Assembly (NCBI GenBank): GCA_030655075.1 | Contig: JAURWE010000024.1 | Location: 124,001 to 188,000 of the forward strand | Length of the DNA stretch: 64,000 bases | Direction: 5' to 3' | DNA from: Pararhizobium sp. | Lineage (GTDB): Bacteria > Pseudomonadota > Alphaproteobacteria > Rhizobiales > Rhizobiaceae | Shown: positions 17,954 to 26,662 of the stretch, piece by piece | Numbering within the stretch: the first letter of the stretch is position 1 | Layout of the letters: every line of letters begins with the position of its first letter | Made by a program: the position numbers and the translations under genes | Notes under the pieces: generated by a model | Databases searched by the model: none | Told to the model about the DNA's origin: nothing | Seen by the model: only the letters and a program-made list of their open reading frames with translations

Positions 17954-18361
17954 ATGCGTCTTTGGTCCATGGCAACGGCCGCTATCCTTGCGACCGCCAT
18001 CCTCACACCGGGCCTTGCCATCGCCGGCGATGTGACGACGACGGTGAAATTCCGCGCCGGCGCCAGCTCCGCCACGCTGAAAGGCACGGTCAAGGGCTAT
18101 GACACGGCGCGCTACATCATCGGCGCTGAGGCTGGCCAGGTGATGTCCGTGCTGTTCTCCCCGGGCAACAGCAGCTGCTACTTCAACGTGTTGCCGCCTT
18201 CGGGCGGTGACGCCGTTTTCAACGGGTCGAGCTCTGGCAACGAATACAGTGCCAATCTCCAGAGCAGCGGCAATTATACCATCCAAACCTACCTGATGCG
18301 AAACGCCGCCCGCCGCAACGAAACATGCAAATTCTCCCTCACAATTGAGATCGGTGGCTGA
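17954..18361 (+). CDS. pliG: Secreted PliG-like inhibitor of goose-type lysozyme
   Basis: The 135-residue protein has a Sec signal peptide (hydrophobic residues 8-22, cleavage after AIA). Its mature part follows the pattern of Escherichia coli PliG (YcgK) as I remember it: VKFRAGASSATLKGTVKGYD, then IIGAEAGQVMSVLF, GNYTIQTYLMRNAARRNET and a final beta strand. PliG proteins are periplasmic and protect peptidoglycan from g-type lysozymes. Two cysteines (SSCYF and ETCKF) could pair. A ribosome binding site AAGGGAA precedes the start. It ends two bases before the next gene; no operon function is evident. Confidence 0.6.
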   Translation: MRLWSMATAAILATAILTPGLAIAGDVTTTVKFRAGASSATLKGTVKGYDTARYIIGAEAGQVMSVLFSPGNSSCYFNVLPPSGGDAVFNGSSSGNEYSANLQSSGNYTIQTYLMRNAARRNETCKFSLTIEIGG

Positions 18362-18363
18362 TC

Positions 18364-19647
18364 ATGACCGCTCCCCATCCGTCCAAGACCCATATCGGCA
18401 ATCACAAGCTTCATCCCGAAACGCAGATGCTGAACTATGGCTACGATCCGGAACTGTCGGAGGGCGCCGTCAAGCCGCCGGTGTTCCTGACCTCGACCTT
18501 CGTCTTCAAATCGGCCGAGGAAGGCCGCGACTTCTTCGATTTCGTCTCCGGCCGCCGCGAGCCGCCGGCAGGCACCGCCGCCGGCCTCGTCTATTCGCGC
18601 TTCAACCACCCCAACAGCGAAATCGTCGAGGATCGCCTGGCGGTCTACGAACAGACCGAAAGCTGCGCCCTGTTCTCGTCCGGCATGTCGGCCATCGCCA
18701 CGACGCTGCTCGCCTTCGTGCGCCCCGGCGATGTCGTCTTACATTCCCAGCCGCTCTATGGCGGTACCGAAACCCTGCTGTCGAAAACCCTGTTCAACAT
18801 GGGCATCGCCGCCACGGGCTTTTCCGACGGCGTCAACGAGGCGGCCGTCCAAGCGGCGGCAGACGAGGCCATGAAACAGGGCCGCGTCTCGGTCATCCTG
18901 GTGGAGACACCGGCCAACCCGACCAACAGCCTTGTCGATATCGCCCTGATGCGTCGTGTCGCCACTGAGATCGGCAAACGGCAGGGCCATACGCCCATCA
19001 TCGCCTGCGACAACACCCTGCTCGGCCCGGTCTTCCAGCGGCCGATCGACCACGGCGCCGATATTTCGCTCTACTCGCTGACCAAATATGTCGGCGGCCA
19101 TTCGGACCTGATCGCCGGGGCCGCGCTCGGCTCGAAGGCCGTGATGAAATCGGTGAAGGCGCTGCGCGGCGCCATCGGCACGCAGCTTGATCCGCATTCC
19201 TGCTGGATGCTGGGCCGGTCGCTCGAAACGCTGTCGATCCGCATGGAAAAGGCCAACACCAATGCGCTGGCCGTCGCCGATTTCCTGCGCGCCCACCCGA
19301 AGGTCGAGACGATCCACTACCTGCCCTACCACGACCCGGCCTCGCCGCTCGGCAAGACCTTTGCCGCCCAATGCACCGGCGCCGGCTCGACCTTCTCCTT
19401 CGACATATCAGGCGGACAGGGACCGTCGTTCCGTTTTCTCAATGCGCTGCAGATCTTCAAGCTCGCCGTCAGCCTCGGCGGCACGGAATCGCTCGCCAGC
19501 CACCCGGCGACCATGACCCATTTCGGCGTGCCGCTGGAGGTCCGCCAACGCATCGGCGTGCTCGAATCCACCATCCGCCTGTCGATCGGCATCGAACATC
19601 CCGATGATCTGATAGCGGATTTGACGCTGGCGCTGGATGCGGCGTGA
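18364..19647 (+). CDS. Cystathionine gamma-synthase-family PLP enzyme (methionine gamma-lyase-like)
   Basis: The 427-residue protein is a Cys/Met-metabolism PLP enzyme. It shows YSRFNHPNSEIVEDRLA, the cofactor-binding SSGMSAIATTLLAF, ETPANPTN, DNTLLGP and the Schiff-base lysine near K241 in SLTKYVGGHSD. It acts on sulfur amino acids as a gamma-lyase, a gamma-synthase or a sulfhydrylase; the exact reaction cannot be fixed. The stop codon of the preceding lysozyme-inhibitor gene lies two bases upstream, so they may be co-transcribed, though their functions seem unrelated. Confidence 0.82.
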   Translation: MTAPHPSKTHIGNHKLHPETQMLNYGYDPELSEGAVKPPVFLTSTFVFKSAEEGRDFFDFVSGRREPPAGTAAGLVYSRFNHPNSEIVEDRLAVYEQTESCALFSSGMSAIATTLLAFVRPGDVVLHSQPLYGGTETLLSKTLFNMGIAATGFSDGVNEAAVQAAADEAMKQGRVSVILVETPANPTNSLVDIALMRRVATEIGKRQGHTPIIACDNTLLGPVFQRPIDHGADISLYSLTKYVGGHSDLIAGAALGSKAVMKSVKALRGAIGTQLDPHSCWMLGRSLETLSIRMEKANTNALAVADFLRAHPKVETIHYLPYHDPASPLGKTFAAQCTGAGSTFSFDISGGQGPSFRFLNALQIFKLAVSLGGTESLASHPATMTHFGVPLEVRQRIGVLESTIRLSIGIEHPDDLIADLTLALDAA

Positions 19648-19650
19648 ATC

Positions 19651-19821
19651 AGTGAGTAGTGAGTAGTGAGTAGTGAGTAGTGAGTAGTGAGTAGTGAGTA
19701 GTGAGTAGTGAGTAGTGAGTAGTGATGCCGCCAAAAATACCTCTCTGCAACAACTATCCACTAACGCCTAACCACTAACCACTAACCACTAGCCACTATT
19801 CCCTACTCGCCACTCGCCCTA
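19651..19821. repeat. Tandem 7-base repeat (about 10 copies of GTGAGTA) with a complementary heptad tract
   Basis: From 19651 to about 19724 the sequence is an uninterrupted run of GTGAGTA units. From about 19749 to 19821 a second tract of CCACTAA/CCACTCG-type heptads runs in the complementary sense. The two could pair with many G-U pairs into a long hairpin between two convergent genes. The uniform left tract suggests recent slippage expansion. Confidence 0.8.
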
Positions 19822-22056
19822 CGCTGCCAAAGCCGGCAACACCCTATCCCGGCCGCTGCGTTTTGCCTGGTAGAGCGCACGGTCAGCCTCACGGATTAGA
19901 TCCTGCACATCGGCCATCTCTTCGTTGCCGGAACAGGTTGCGATACCGGCGCTGATCGAGACGATGCCAAGATCGCTGCCCCGGTGCTCGATGCCAAGAT
20001 CCTTGACCCCGGCGCGGAAGGCTTCGGCAACGATGAGCGCTGCTTCGGCGCCCGTGTTGGGCAGGATGGCCACCAGCTCCTCGCCACCATAGCGGCAGCC
20101 ACGATCAGACGAGCGCCGCAACACTGTTTTGAAAACACCGCTGATGCGGCGCAGGCAATCGTCGCCCGCCAGATGCCCGTAGGTATCGTTGTAGGATTTG
20201 AACCGGTCGACATCAATCATGACGATGCTGAGGGCCGTACCGTCACGGCGGCGGCGTGCAAATTCCTGCTTCAGCGTCTGGTCGAAAATCCGCCGGTTCG
20301 CCAAGCCGGTCAACCCATCGACCGAGGCCAGCTGCTCCAGCTTGCGATTGGCGTCGGCAAGTTTTTCCTCACTCCTTCGGCGCTCTGTGACATCGGCGAC
20401 CGTTCCCTCGCAATAGGGCGCTTCCTCGTTCGACCCGTGCACCATCCAGGCCGTTTCCGAAATCCAGATCCGCTCACCGGTCCGGTGCCGCCGAACCTCC
20501 GAGACAAAGTCCGTCACGAGCCCGTTGCGGTCGATCAACTCCAGGAATTCTTCCCTGCGGCCTGAATCGATATACCAGTCGGCATGTGAATCCCGCGTCG
20601 CCTCAAAGAATTCCGCTTCCGTATCGTAGCCATGAAGGCGCGCCAGCGCGGGATTGACACGCAACAGCGTGCCCTCCGCCGTCGCGCGAAAGATGCCGCC
20701 AACGGAATTCTCGAACAGTGCACGATACTCGGCTTCTGCTCCCTTAAGCTCGAGCTCCGCCCGGCGCTGTTCGGTAACATCGGAGATGATGAACATCACG
20801 CCCTGCTTCACACGCGAGCTTCGCAACAGCAGCCACCCGCCGCCTGCCTTTGGAATGACCGCCGTCGTGCCGTCCTCGGGGACGCTGGTGTGGTGCGCGC
20901 CAGAGAGCGGCCGCCTGCCCAGCACGGCATCCCGCAGGATATCGGGAACGGGTTCGCCCCCCACCCGGGAACCGCCGGCTGCCGGGAAAAAAGTACGGTA
21001 CTGGATGTTGGAGTAGAGAAGCACGCCGTTTTCGTCAAAAATCACCATCCCATCGCTCATCTTGCTCATGGCGTCGTTCAGACGTTCGCGCGTCGTATCC
21101 AGTTCCTGCTGCAGCCGTTTCTGTTCGGTAATATCCCGGTTGTGGGTGATCAAACCCATCAGGTTGCCGTTGCTGTCGCGCAGGGGCGCCTTCAGTGTCG
21201 ACAACCAGATTGTCGGCCCCCGGTCAAATACGACACCGTGATCATTGGTGACGGTCATGCCTGATGAAATGACCCGTTGTTCATCGTGCTTGAAGGCGTC
21301 CGCTGCTGCTTGGGAGTAGAAATCAAAATCGGATTTTCCGATCAGATGCTCGACGGATTTTGCCCGCATCAGACGTGCGGTTGCCGGATTTGCCGCCAGG
21401 AACCGGCCGTCCGTATCCTTGACGTTCAGGCAGTCAGGTAGTGCCTCGATCGTCGCCCGATATAGCAGATTGCTGTACATCAGCTGCCGCCGACGCTGCT
21501 CATGCAGCAGAACCATGCCAGCCATCAGAGTCGCGAAGAAGTTGAGGACAATCAGAGGCAATCCGATTTCCAGCAAATTGTTCGACCACACGGCATGAGG
21601 AAGGGCGAAAAAACTGAGAAAATTGGCGGGTGCCGTAACGACTGCCAACCTGAATATATGTTTCGAAACGATCGGGCGGCCGCCCAGAAGATGATAGCCG
21701 GCAATGCCGATCAGAAAGCTTACGAGGATGCTGACGCTGCCTGCCACAACACCGGCTCCACCCAGAAAAAGCCGATAAGCCAAGGTGGCAACAGCAGCGA
21801 TAACAGCCGAGATCGGACCTCCGAAAAACCCGGCGCAGGTCAGGAGTGCTGCGCGGGAATCGAAAATCATTCCCGGCATGAGCTCGAAGGGAACCATCAT
21901 CTGCAGAATGGTGCCGCCCCCCAGGATCAGGCCGAAAATCGCCGACTTATGCGGGCTGCGCAGTGGCTCCAGGTAATCTTGAACGATGGTCCAGACAAGC
22001 AAAATACCAGCTAATGCGACAAAATTAATGAGCAATTCATGCCAGTGTTCCGACAT
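19819..22056 (-). CDS. Membrane diguanylate cyclase with 5TM sensor and three PAS domains
   Basis: The 745-residue protein begins with about six hydrophobic segments of the 5TMR-LYT sensor type (residues 1-190). PAS domains follow at about 200-320, 325-440 and 445-560. The C-terminal GGDEF domain holds GGEEL as its active-site signature and RSSD five residues before it, the inhibitory c-di-GMP I-site. It should make c-di-GMP from two GTP at the inner membrane under control of the sensor and PAS domains. No EAL domain is present. The gene stands alone and ends inside the heptad repeat region. Confidence 0.9.
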   Translation of the reverse strand: MSEHWHELLINFVALAGILLVWTIVQDYLEPLRSPHKSAIFGLILGGGTILQMMVPFELMPGMIFDSRAALLTCAGFFGGPISAVIAAVATLAYRLFLGGAGVVAGSVSILVSFLIGIAGYHLLGGRPIVSKHIFRLAVVTAPANFLSFFALPHAVWSNNLLEIGLPLIVLNFFATLMAGMVLLHEQRRRQLMYSNLLYRATIEALPDCLNVKDTDGRFLAANPATARLMRAKSVEHLIGKSDFDFYSQAAADAFKHDEQRVISSGMTVTNDHGVVFDRGPTIWLSTLKAPLRDSNGNLMGLITHNRDITEQKRLQQELDTTRERLNDAMSKMSDGMVIFDENGVLLYSNIQYRTFFPAAGGSRVGGEPVPDILRDAVLGRRPLSGAHHTSVPEDGTTAVIPKAGGGWLLLRSSRVKQGVMFIISDVTEQRRAELELKGAEAEYRALFENSVGGIFRATAEGTLLRVNPALARLHGYDTEAEFFEATRDSHADWYIDSGRREEFLELIDRNGLVTDFVSEVRRHRTGERIWISETAWMVHGSNEEAPYCEGTVADVTERRRSEEKLADANRKLEQLASVDGLTGLANRRIFDQTLKQEFARRRRDGTALSIVMIDVDRFKSYNDTYGHLAGDDCLRRISGVFKTVLRRSSDRGCRYGGEELVAILPNTGAEAALIVAEAFRAGVKDLGIEHRGSDLGIVSISAGIATCSGNEEMADVQDLIREADRALYQAKRSGRDRVLPALAA

Positions 22057-22303
22057 CCGTCATCCTACCCTGGTATCGTCTTCTCTTAAATTAGCATCGA
22101 TGTATACTCTAATTTTATGGGGGTGGCAGCAACGAACATCCGCTATCCCGTCTCCAGGCAGCGTTTATATGTAAGCAACCTCTACATTCAGTTAAGTTAG
22201 CCATCGCGAATTTACGGGCATGGAGCGCCGGCGAATATACAATGGCAGGATTTTTCCCTATCGGCCGGCTGCAGGGCGCGCTTTTGAGCAGCCCTGCAAG
22301 AGC

Positions 22304-22786
22304 TCAGGCAGTTTTGAACGCCATGATGAACAATCCGAGCGCAGCGACGCTGGAGACGGTGCGCACATGGTTCCAATTGACCCATGTTACCAGGTAATCG
22401 GCCCACAGACCGGCTGCAATGTCGCTGCCCGGCACGGCAGCATCGAGCGCCTCGTTCATGGGCACGTTAAAGACCACCGTCACCACGAACATGCCGAAGA
22501 AAAACAGCAGGCCGCCCGAGATCAGGTAGAGCCGCGCCGGGCCGCCCGCCAGAAACCCGCCAATGGCCAGAACCAGCGCCAGCAGCGATGTTCCGCCGAA
22601 GACCAGGAAGAACACCGGGTTCTGGATCACCCGGTTGATCGACTGCATCGCCGCCATGCCCTGCGCCGGCGGCAGCCGTCCGAGCGCCCCCATGATGCAG
22701 ACCGAAAAGATGAAGAACAGGCCGGCATTAAGACCGGCGCCAAGGGCGGCAACGAAGGACAGTGGCGAAACAAGTGCGGATATCAT
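22304..22786 (-). CDS. DUF1772 (anthrone-oxygenase-like) membrane protein
   Basis: The 160-residue integral membrane protein has four hydrophobic segments. It carries the DUF1772 features GLNAGLFFIFSVCIMGAL near the N-terminus, VVFNVPMNEAL in the middle and WNHVRTVSSVAALGLFI near the end. Fungal relatives are called anthrone oxygenases, but bacterial members have no proven function. It lies 49 bases downstream of the glycoamylase-domain gene on the same strand and may be read with it. Confidence 0.8.
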   Translation of the reverse strand: MISALVSPLSFVAALGAGLNAGLFFIFSVCIMGALGRLPPAQGMAAMQSINRVIQNPVFFLVFGGTSLLALVLAIGGFLAGGPARLYLISGGLLFFFGMFVVTVVFNVPMNEALDAAVPGSDIAAGLWADYLVTWVNWNHVRTVSSVAALGLFIMAFKTA

Positions 22787-22835
22787 GGCAAACCTCCCGT
22801 TTTGATCGGCGCCAAAATAGGAGAACTCCGCGTCT

Positions 22836-24137
22836 TTACAAAGACGAAAGCCAGCCGCCGCCGAAACCGGCCCGCTCCAGGCCCAGCCGGATCACCGGCG
22901 AGCGCCGCATCAGGTTCCAAACGAGCCCGCTGCGCCGGTTTTCGATCATGGTCACCAGAAGCCCCTGATCGATGCCGACCTCGCGGTCCTCGACCCAACC
23001 CTCCGGCCCCGTCCCCGGCAGGCTGGGGTTGAACGAGCCCGGAAACCGGTCCGCCGTCAAAAGCGCCGGATAGGCGGCCAGCACCGCCTTCACCCCGTCC
23101 ATCGCCGCTTCGGGCGCGAAGGGCAAACAGGCGAGTGCTGCCCAGGGCGCCAGCGTCCCGTCATCCGGGCCGAACGGTGCGCCGCGCGCCGTATAGGCAA
23201 GAAACGCCTGGCGCCGGCCGTCGCGCATGCGCCGCGTGCCCGTCGGACCGCCATGGGCCGTCAGTCCCCAGACATCGGCGGAATAGCCGAGAAAGGAGTG
23301 CGGGTTTTTTGCTGCATAGTGCCGCTGGCTTTCGATGGCCAGCTGCGTGTTGCGGAAATAGTCGCTCCTGTGCTGCGCCATTGGACCGTCGTGGATGCCG
23401 CGAAAATCGATCCAGATATGCGAGAACAGGTGGATGAACAGCGGCCCCGCATAGAGGTAGGGTTCGCCGTCTTCGCTCAGCCATTGGTAAGCAGACGTGA
23501 ACGCCCGGTAGCTGCTTTCCGGAATGGCGTGCCGGGGCGATGCCAGCGCCAGCACATAGAGAATGATCGCCTCGCTGTAGCCCTGCCAGCGCCACTTGAT
23601 GAAGCGGCAGCTCGGCCGCCAGCCCATGGTCAGCGTTTCGCCCCGGTTCAACGCCCAGTGCCAGTTGACCCGGGCATGCAGTTCGGTGGCGAGATCGCGG
23701 ATCTCCCGCTCCTCCGGATGGTCGCCGTCGAAATAGGCCGCCGCCGTCAGCATGCCGGCAATCAGCAGCGCCGTGTCGATGGTCGACAGTTCTGAACGCC
23801 AGACGCGCTTGCCGGTCTGCATGTCGAGAAAGTGGTAGTAGAGCCCCTTGTGCCCGGTGCCATCGCGCTTGCCGCCCTGCTCGCTGTTCGTGAAGAACCG
23901 CAGCGCCGCCAGCGTCCGGGCGATCGCCTCCCTGCGCTCGATCCAGCCCCGTTCGACCGCGACAGGATAGGAGGACAGTCCAAAGCCCGTCGCGGCGATG
24001 CTGCAGGGGCTGGTGGGCAAAGAGTGATCGGCAACCAGCCCATTGGCCGGATTGGTGTAGCGGGCGATATAGTCGAAGGCCGCCTTCTGCAGCCGGTCGA
24101 CCAGGTGCTCGTCCGCCGTTGCATCACGCTGAAGCAT
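22836..24137 (-). CDS. Glycoamylase-domain protein (PF10091/GH144-like, possible beta-1,2-glucan hydrolase)
   Basis: The 433-residue protein is all-helical in pattern and matches the glycoamylase domain seen in GH144 endo-beta-1,2-glucanases and in cyclic beta-1,2-glucan synthases: FDYIARYTNPANGLVADHS, SIAATGFGLSSYPVAVERGWI, and the catalytic-region SHIWIDFRGIHD. The conserved ending WGIDQG-like motif is here VGIDQGLLVTMIENRRSG. No signal peptide is visible, so it would act in the cytoplasm unless the start is misplaced. Rhizobia make cyclic beta-1,2-glucans, which makes glucan turnover a plausible role. Confidence 0.7.
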   Translation of the reverse strand: MLQRDATADEHLVDRLQKAAFDYIARYTNPANGLVADHSLPTSPCSIAATGFGLSSYPVAVERGWIERREAIARTLAALRFFTNSEQGGKRDGTGHKGLYYHFLDMQTGKRVWRSELSTIDTALLIAGMLTAAAYFDGDHPEEREIRDLATELHARVNWHWALNRGETLTMGWRPSCRFIKWRWQGYSEAIILYVLALASPRHAIPESSYRAFTSAYQWLSEDGEPYLYAGPLFIHLFSHIWIDFRGIHDGPMAQHRSDYFRNTQLAIESQRHYAAKNPHSFLGYSADVWGLTAHGGPTGTRRMRDGRRQAFLAYTARGAPFGPDDGTLAPWAALACLPFAPEAAMDGVKAVLAAYPALLTADRFPGSFNPSLPGTGPEGWVEDREVGIDQGLLVTMIENRRSGLVWNLMRRSPVIRLGLERAGFGGGWLSSL

Positions 24138-24301
24138 CAGGCTTCCATTTCATCAGGCTGCTGTCTGGGCTGCGGCTACACCACAGGCCGCCGACATTGG
24201 CAAATCAACGATTGTTGAAGGGTTTACGCCGCATGCCTCTCGCCGGTTTTCTATCCTGTGCTACATTTTCGGTGACCGTACCAGAGCGATGGAACAGTGC
24301 C

Positions 24302-25087
24302 ATGATCACGACACTCGCAGTGCTTCTCAGTCTTGCCGGCGCGGCACCGGGCCAGATGGCCACGGCAGTAGCAGGCAGCAGCGAGGTCGATGTCGAACTG
24401 GTGCTGGCGGTCGACATGTCCGGATCGATGGACATCGGCGAGGCGGAAGTGCAGCGCTCGGGTTATATCGAAGCGATCCGCCACCCCGATTTCATCAAGG
24501 CGGTGCGCTCAGGCCTCACCGGCCGCATCGCCATCAGCTATTTCGAATGGGCCGGCAGCGTCAACGACAGCTCGGTGCTGCAATGGCAGATCATCGAAAC
24601 GCCTGACGATGCCTTAACATTCGCAAGCCGGCTCGAGGCGCAGCCGGTCACCACTTGGCGCGGCACCTCGATTTCCAAGGCCGTCACCTATGGCGCATCG
24701 CTGATCGAGGGCAATGCCTTTCAGGGCCTGCGGCGCGTCATCGATGTCTCCGGCGACGGCCCCAACAATGCCGGTCCGCCGGTCGGGCCTGCGCGCGATA
24801 CTGTCATCGCCTCGGGCATCGTCATCAACGGCCTGGCAATCCTGATCCGCCCCTCCTCCGCCGTTCGCGCGCTGGATGACTACTATACCGATTGTGTCAT
24901 CGGCGGGCCCGGCTCCTTCGTCCTGCCGGTGCACAGACCGGAAGATTTCGCCGTCGCTATAAGGCAGAAGCTTGTCATGGAGGTCAGCGGCATAGAACCG
25001 GACAACCGTCCGCTCCCGGTTGAGACCCGGCCCCGGTCCAACTGCCTGGCCGGAGAAAGCTTCCGCCAGTTCTTCCTCGCCCCTTGA
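24302..25087 (+). CDS. DUF1194 protein with a von Willebrand factor A-like domain, secreted
   Basis: The 261-residue protein has a hydrophobic signal segment (about residues 3-22). A VWA-like domain follows with the metal-binding DMSGSMD (MIDAS), TWRGTSISKAVTYG and DVSGDGPNN. Two C-terminal cysteines (DCVIGG and NCLAGE) could form a disulphide in the periplasm. The DUF1194 family is common in rhizobia and has no proven role. An earlier ATG at 24233 is possible, but the one at 24302 starts directly at the signal peptide. It is convergent with the racemase gene. Confidence 0.75.
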   Translation: MITTLAVLLSLAGAAPGQMATAVAGSSEVDVELVLAVDMSGSMDIGEAEVQRSGYIEAIRHPDFIKAVRSGLTGRIAISYFEWAGSVNDSSVLQWQIIETPDDALTFASRLEAQPVTTWRGTSISKAVTYGASLIEGNAFQGLRRVIDVSGDGPNNAGPPVGPARDTVIASGIVINGLAILIRPSSAVRALDDYYTDCVIGGPGSFVLPVHRPEDFAVAIRQKLVMEVSGIEPDNRPLPVETRPRSNCLAGESFRQFFLAP

Positions 25088-25096
25088 CCGGAACTC

Positions 25097-25831
25097 TCAT
25101 CCCCGGGGCGAAAAAACCGCCATGGCGCCGCTGTAGGATTTTGCCAGCGGCGTCGCATAGGAGCCGCGTTTGCTGGTCGACAGCCGCTGCGCGATCAATG
25201 CCTCGGCCTGTTTCACCGCCGCCGAAACCCCGTCAATCACGGGCACGCCGTACTCTTCCTGGAGCGCGAAGGCGAGATCGGCCATGCCGGCACAGCCAAG
25301 CACGATCGCCTCCGCCCCGTCTTCAGTGAGCGCCAGATCGATCTGGTGACGCAGCTTGCCGATGGCACCGGAGTTTTCATCCTCCAGTTCGAGCACCGGA
25401 ATATCCGCCGCCCGCACCTTGGCCCGCCCGCCCATCCCATAATGGCGCGACAGGTTTTCGAGCAGAACCCGCGAGCGCTCCAGCGTCGTCACCACGGTAA
25501 AACGCTGCGCCAGGAACGAGGCCGTCACCAGCGCGGACTCGCACAGGCCCAGCACCGGAATGCCGGCCATGGAGCGCGCCGCCTCCAGCCCCGTATCGTC
25601 GAAACAGGCAATCACCGCCGCCTGCGCCCCGGCCGCCTCCGCCGCCATGATTTCGGCCATCAGCCCCGGTAGCGCCAGCGCCCCGTCATAATGTCCCTCG
25701 ATCGAGGCCGGTCCCATCTGTGAGGTGGCGGCGATGATCTCGGTGCCGGTGGCCGCCACCGCGCGGGCGGCCCCTGCGGCCTTTTCCGTCATGGAAGCGG
25801 TCGTGTTCGGATTGACGATGAGAATGCGCAT
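25097..25831 (-). CDS. Asp/Glu/hydantoin racemase-family protein
   Basis: The 244-residue cofactor-independent racemase begins MRILIVNPNTTASMT. It carries the two catalytic cysteines in VIACFDDTG and VLGCAGMADL. Family members racemise hydantoins, aspartate or glutamate, or decarboxylate malonates. It starts eight bases after the last permease gene and is the final gene of the ABC operon, which suggests that the imported compound or its breakdown product has a stereocentre. The exact substrate is unknown. Confidence 0.82.
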   Translation of the reverse strand: MRILIVNPNTTASMTEKAAGAARAVAATGTEIIAATSQMGPASIEGHYDGALALPGLMAEIMAAEAAGAQAAVIACFDDTGLEAARSMAGIPVLGLCESALVTASFLAQRFTVVTTLERSRVLLENLSRHYGMGGRAKVRAADIPVLELEDENSGAIGKLRHQIDLALTEDGAEAIVLGCAGMADLAFALQEEYGVPVIDGVSAAVKQAEALIAQRLSTSKRGSYATPLAKSYSGAMAVFSPRG

Positions 25832-25839
25832 GGCTGGGC

Positions 25840-26661
25840 TCAGACCACCTTGGCTTGTCTGTGGCGCATGACCAGAATGATGCCGAGTGCCAAGAGAATG
25901 ATGGTGAAGGAGAACAGCGTCGTCACGGTGCCCAGCGCATAGAGCACCGGCGTCGTGACGTTGGTGGTCATGCCGTAGATCTCCAGCGGCAGCGTGTTGT
26001 AGGTGCCCGAGGTCATCAGCGTGCGGGCGAACTCGTCGTAGGAGAGCGTGAAGCCGAACAGGCCGACGCCGATCAGGCTGGGCGCGATCATCGGCAGCAG
26101 CACGTGGCGAAACGTCTGCCAGGACGAGGCGCCGAGATCGCGCGCCGCTTCTTCGTAGGACGGTGAAAACCGGTTGAAGACAGCGAACATGATCAGCACA
26201 CCGAAGGGCAGCGTCCAGGTGAGATGCGCGCCGAAGGCCGAGGAATACCAGGCCGGCTTGAGCCCGCCCTGCTGAAAGACGACGCCGATACCGAGCGAGA
26301 TTATGATCGACGGCACCACGAGGCTGGCAACGGTCAGATAGAACAGCGTCGTCGAACCCTTGAACTTGTGGCGAAACGCCAGCCCGGCCAGCAGCGAGAC
26401 GACGACGTTGACGATCATCACCATGATGCCGAGCGAGAAGGAGCGCTTGAACGACGCCCCGAAATCGCCGACCGCCTGCTGCTCGAACAGGTTGAAGAAC
26501 CAGTGCAGCGACACACCGTTGAGCGGGAATGTCAGGCCCCCGTCCGGCCCCTGGAACGACAGGATAAGCACGGCCGAGAGCGGGCCATAGAGGAACAGCA
26601 CGAAGAGGATGAAGAAGGCCGAGAGAAGGTAGAATTCGAAATTTCGTTTTTCAAAGCTCAT
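25840..26661 (-). CDS. Polyamine-type ABC transporter, permease (PotC-like), second system
   Basis: The 273-residue permease has six hydrophobic segments and an EAA loop EEAARDLGASSWQTFRH, followed by LPMIAPSLIGVGLFGF. The start lies one base beyond the stop of the upstream permease, so translation is coupled. It completes the membrane channel of the importer encoded by 25840-30150. Family placement is with spermidine/putrescine and opine-type importers. Confidence 0.87.
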   Translation of the reverse strand: MSFEKRNFEFYLLSAFFILFVLFLYGPLSAVLILSFQGPDGGLTFPLNGVSLHWFFNLFEQQAVGDFGASFKRSFSLGIMVMIVNVVVSLLAGLAFRHKFKGSTTLFYLTVASLVVPSIIISLGIGVVFQQGGLKPAWYSSAFGAHLTWTLPFGVLIMFAVFNRFSPSYEEAARDLGASSWQTFRHVLLPMIAPSLIGVGLFGFTLSYDEFARTLMTSGTYNTLPLEIYGMTTNVTTPVLYALGTVTTLFSFTIILLALGIILVMRHRQAKVV

Positions 26662-26662
26662 C

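Noticed and set aside
19651..19724. Possible CRISPR array
   Set aside because: The unit is 7 bases and directly tandem with no spacers, and no cas gene is nearby.
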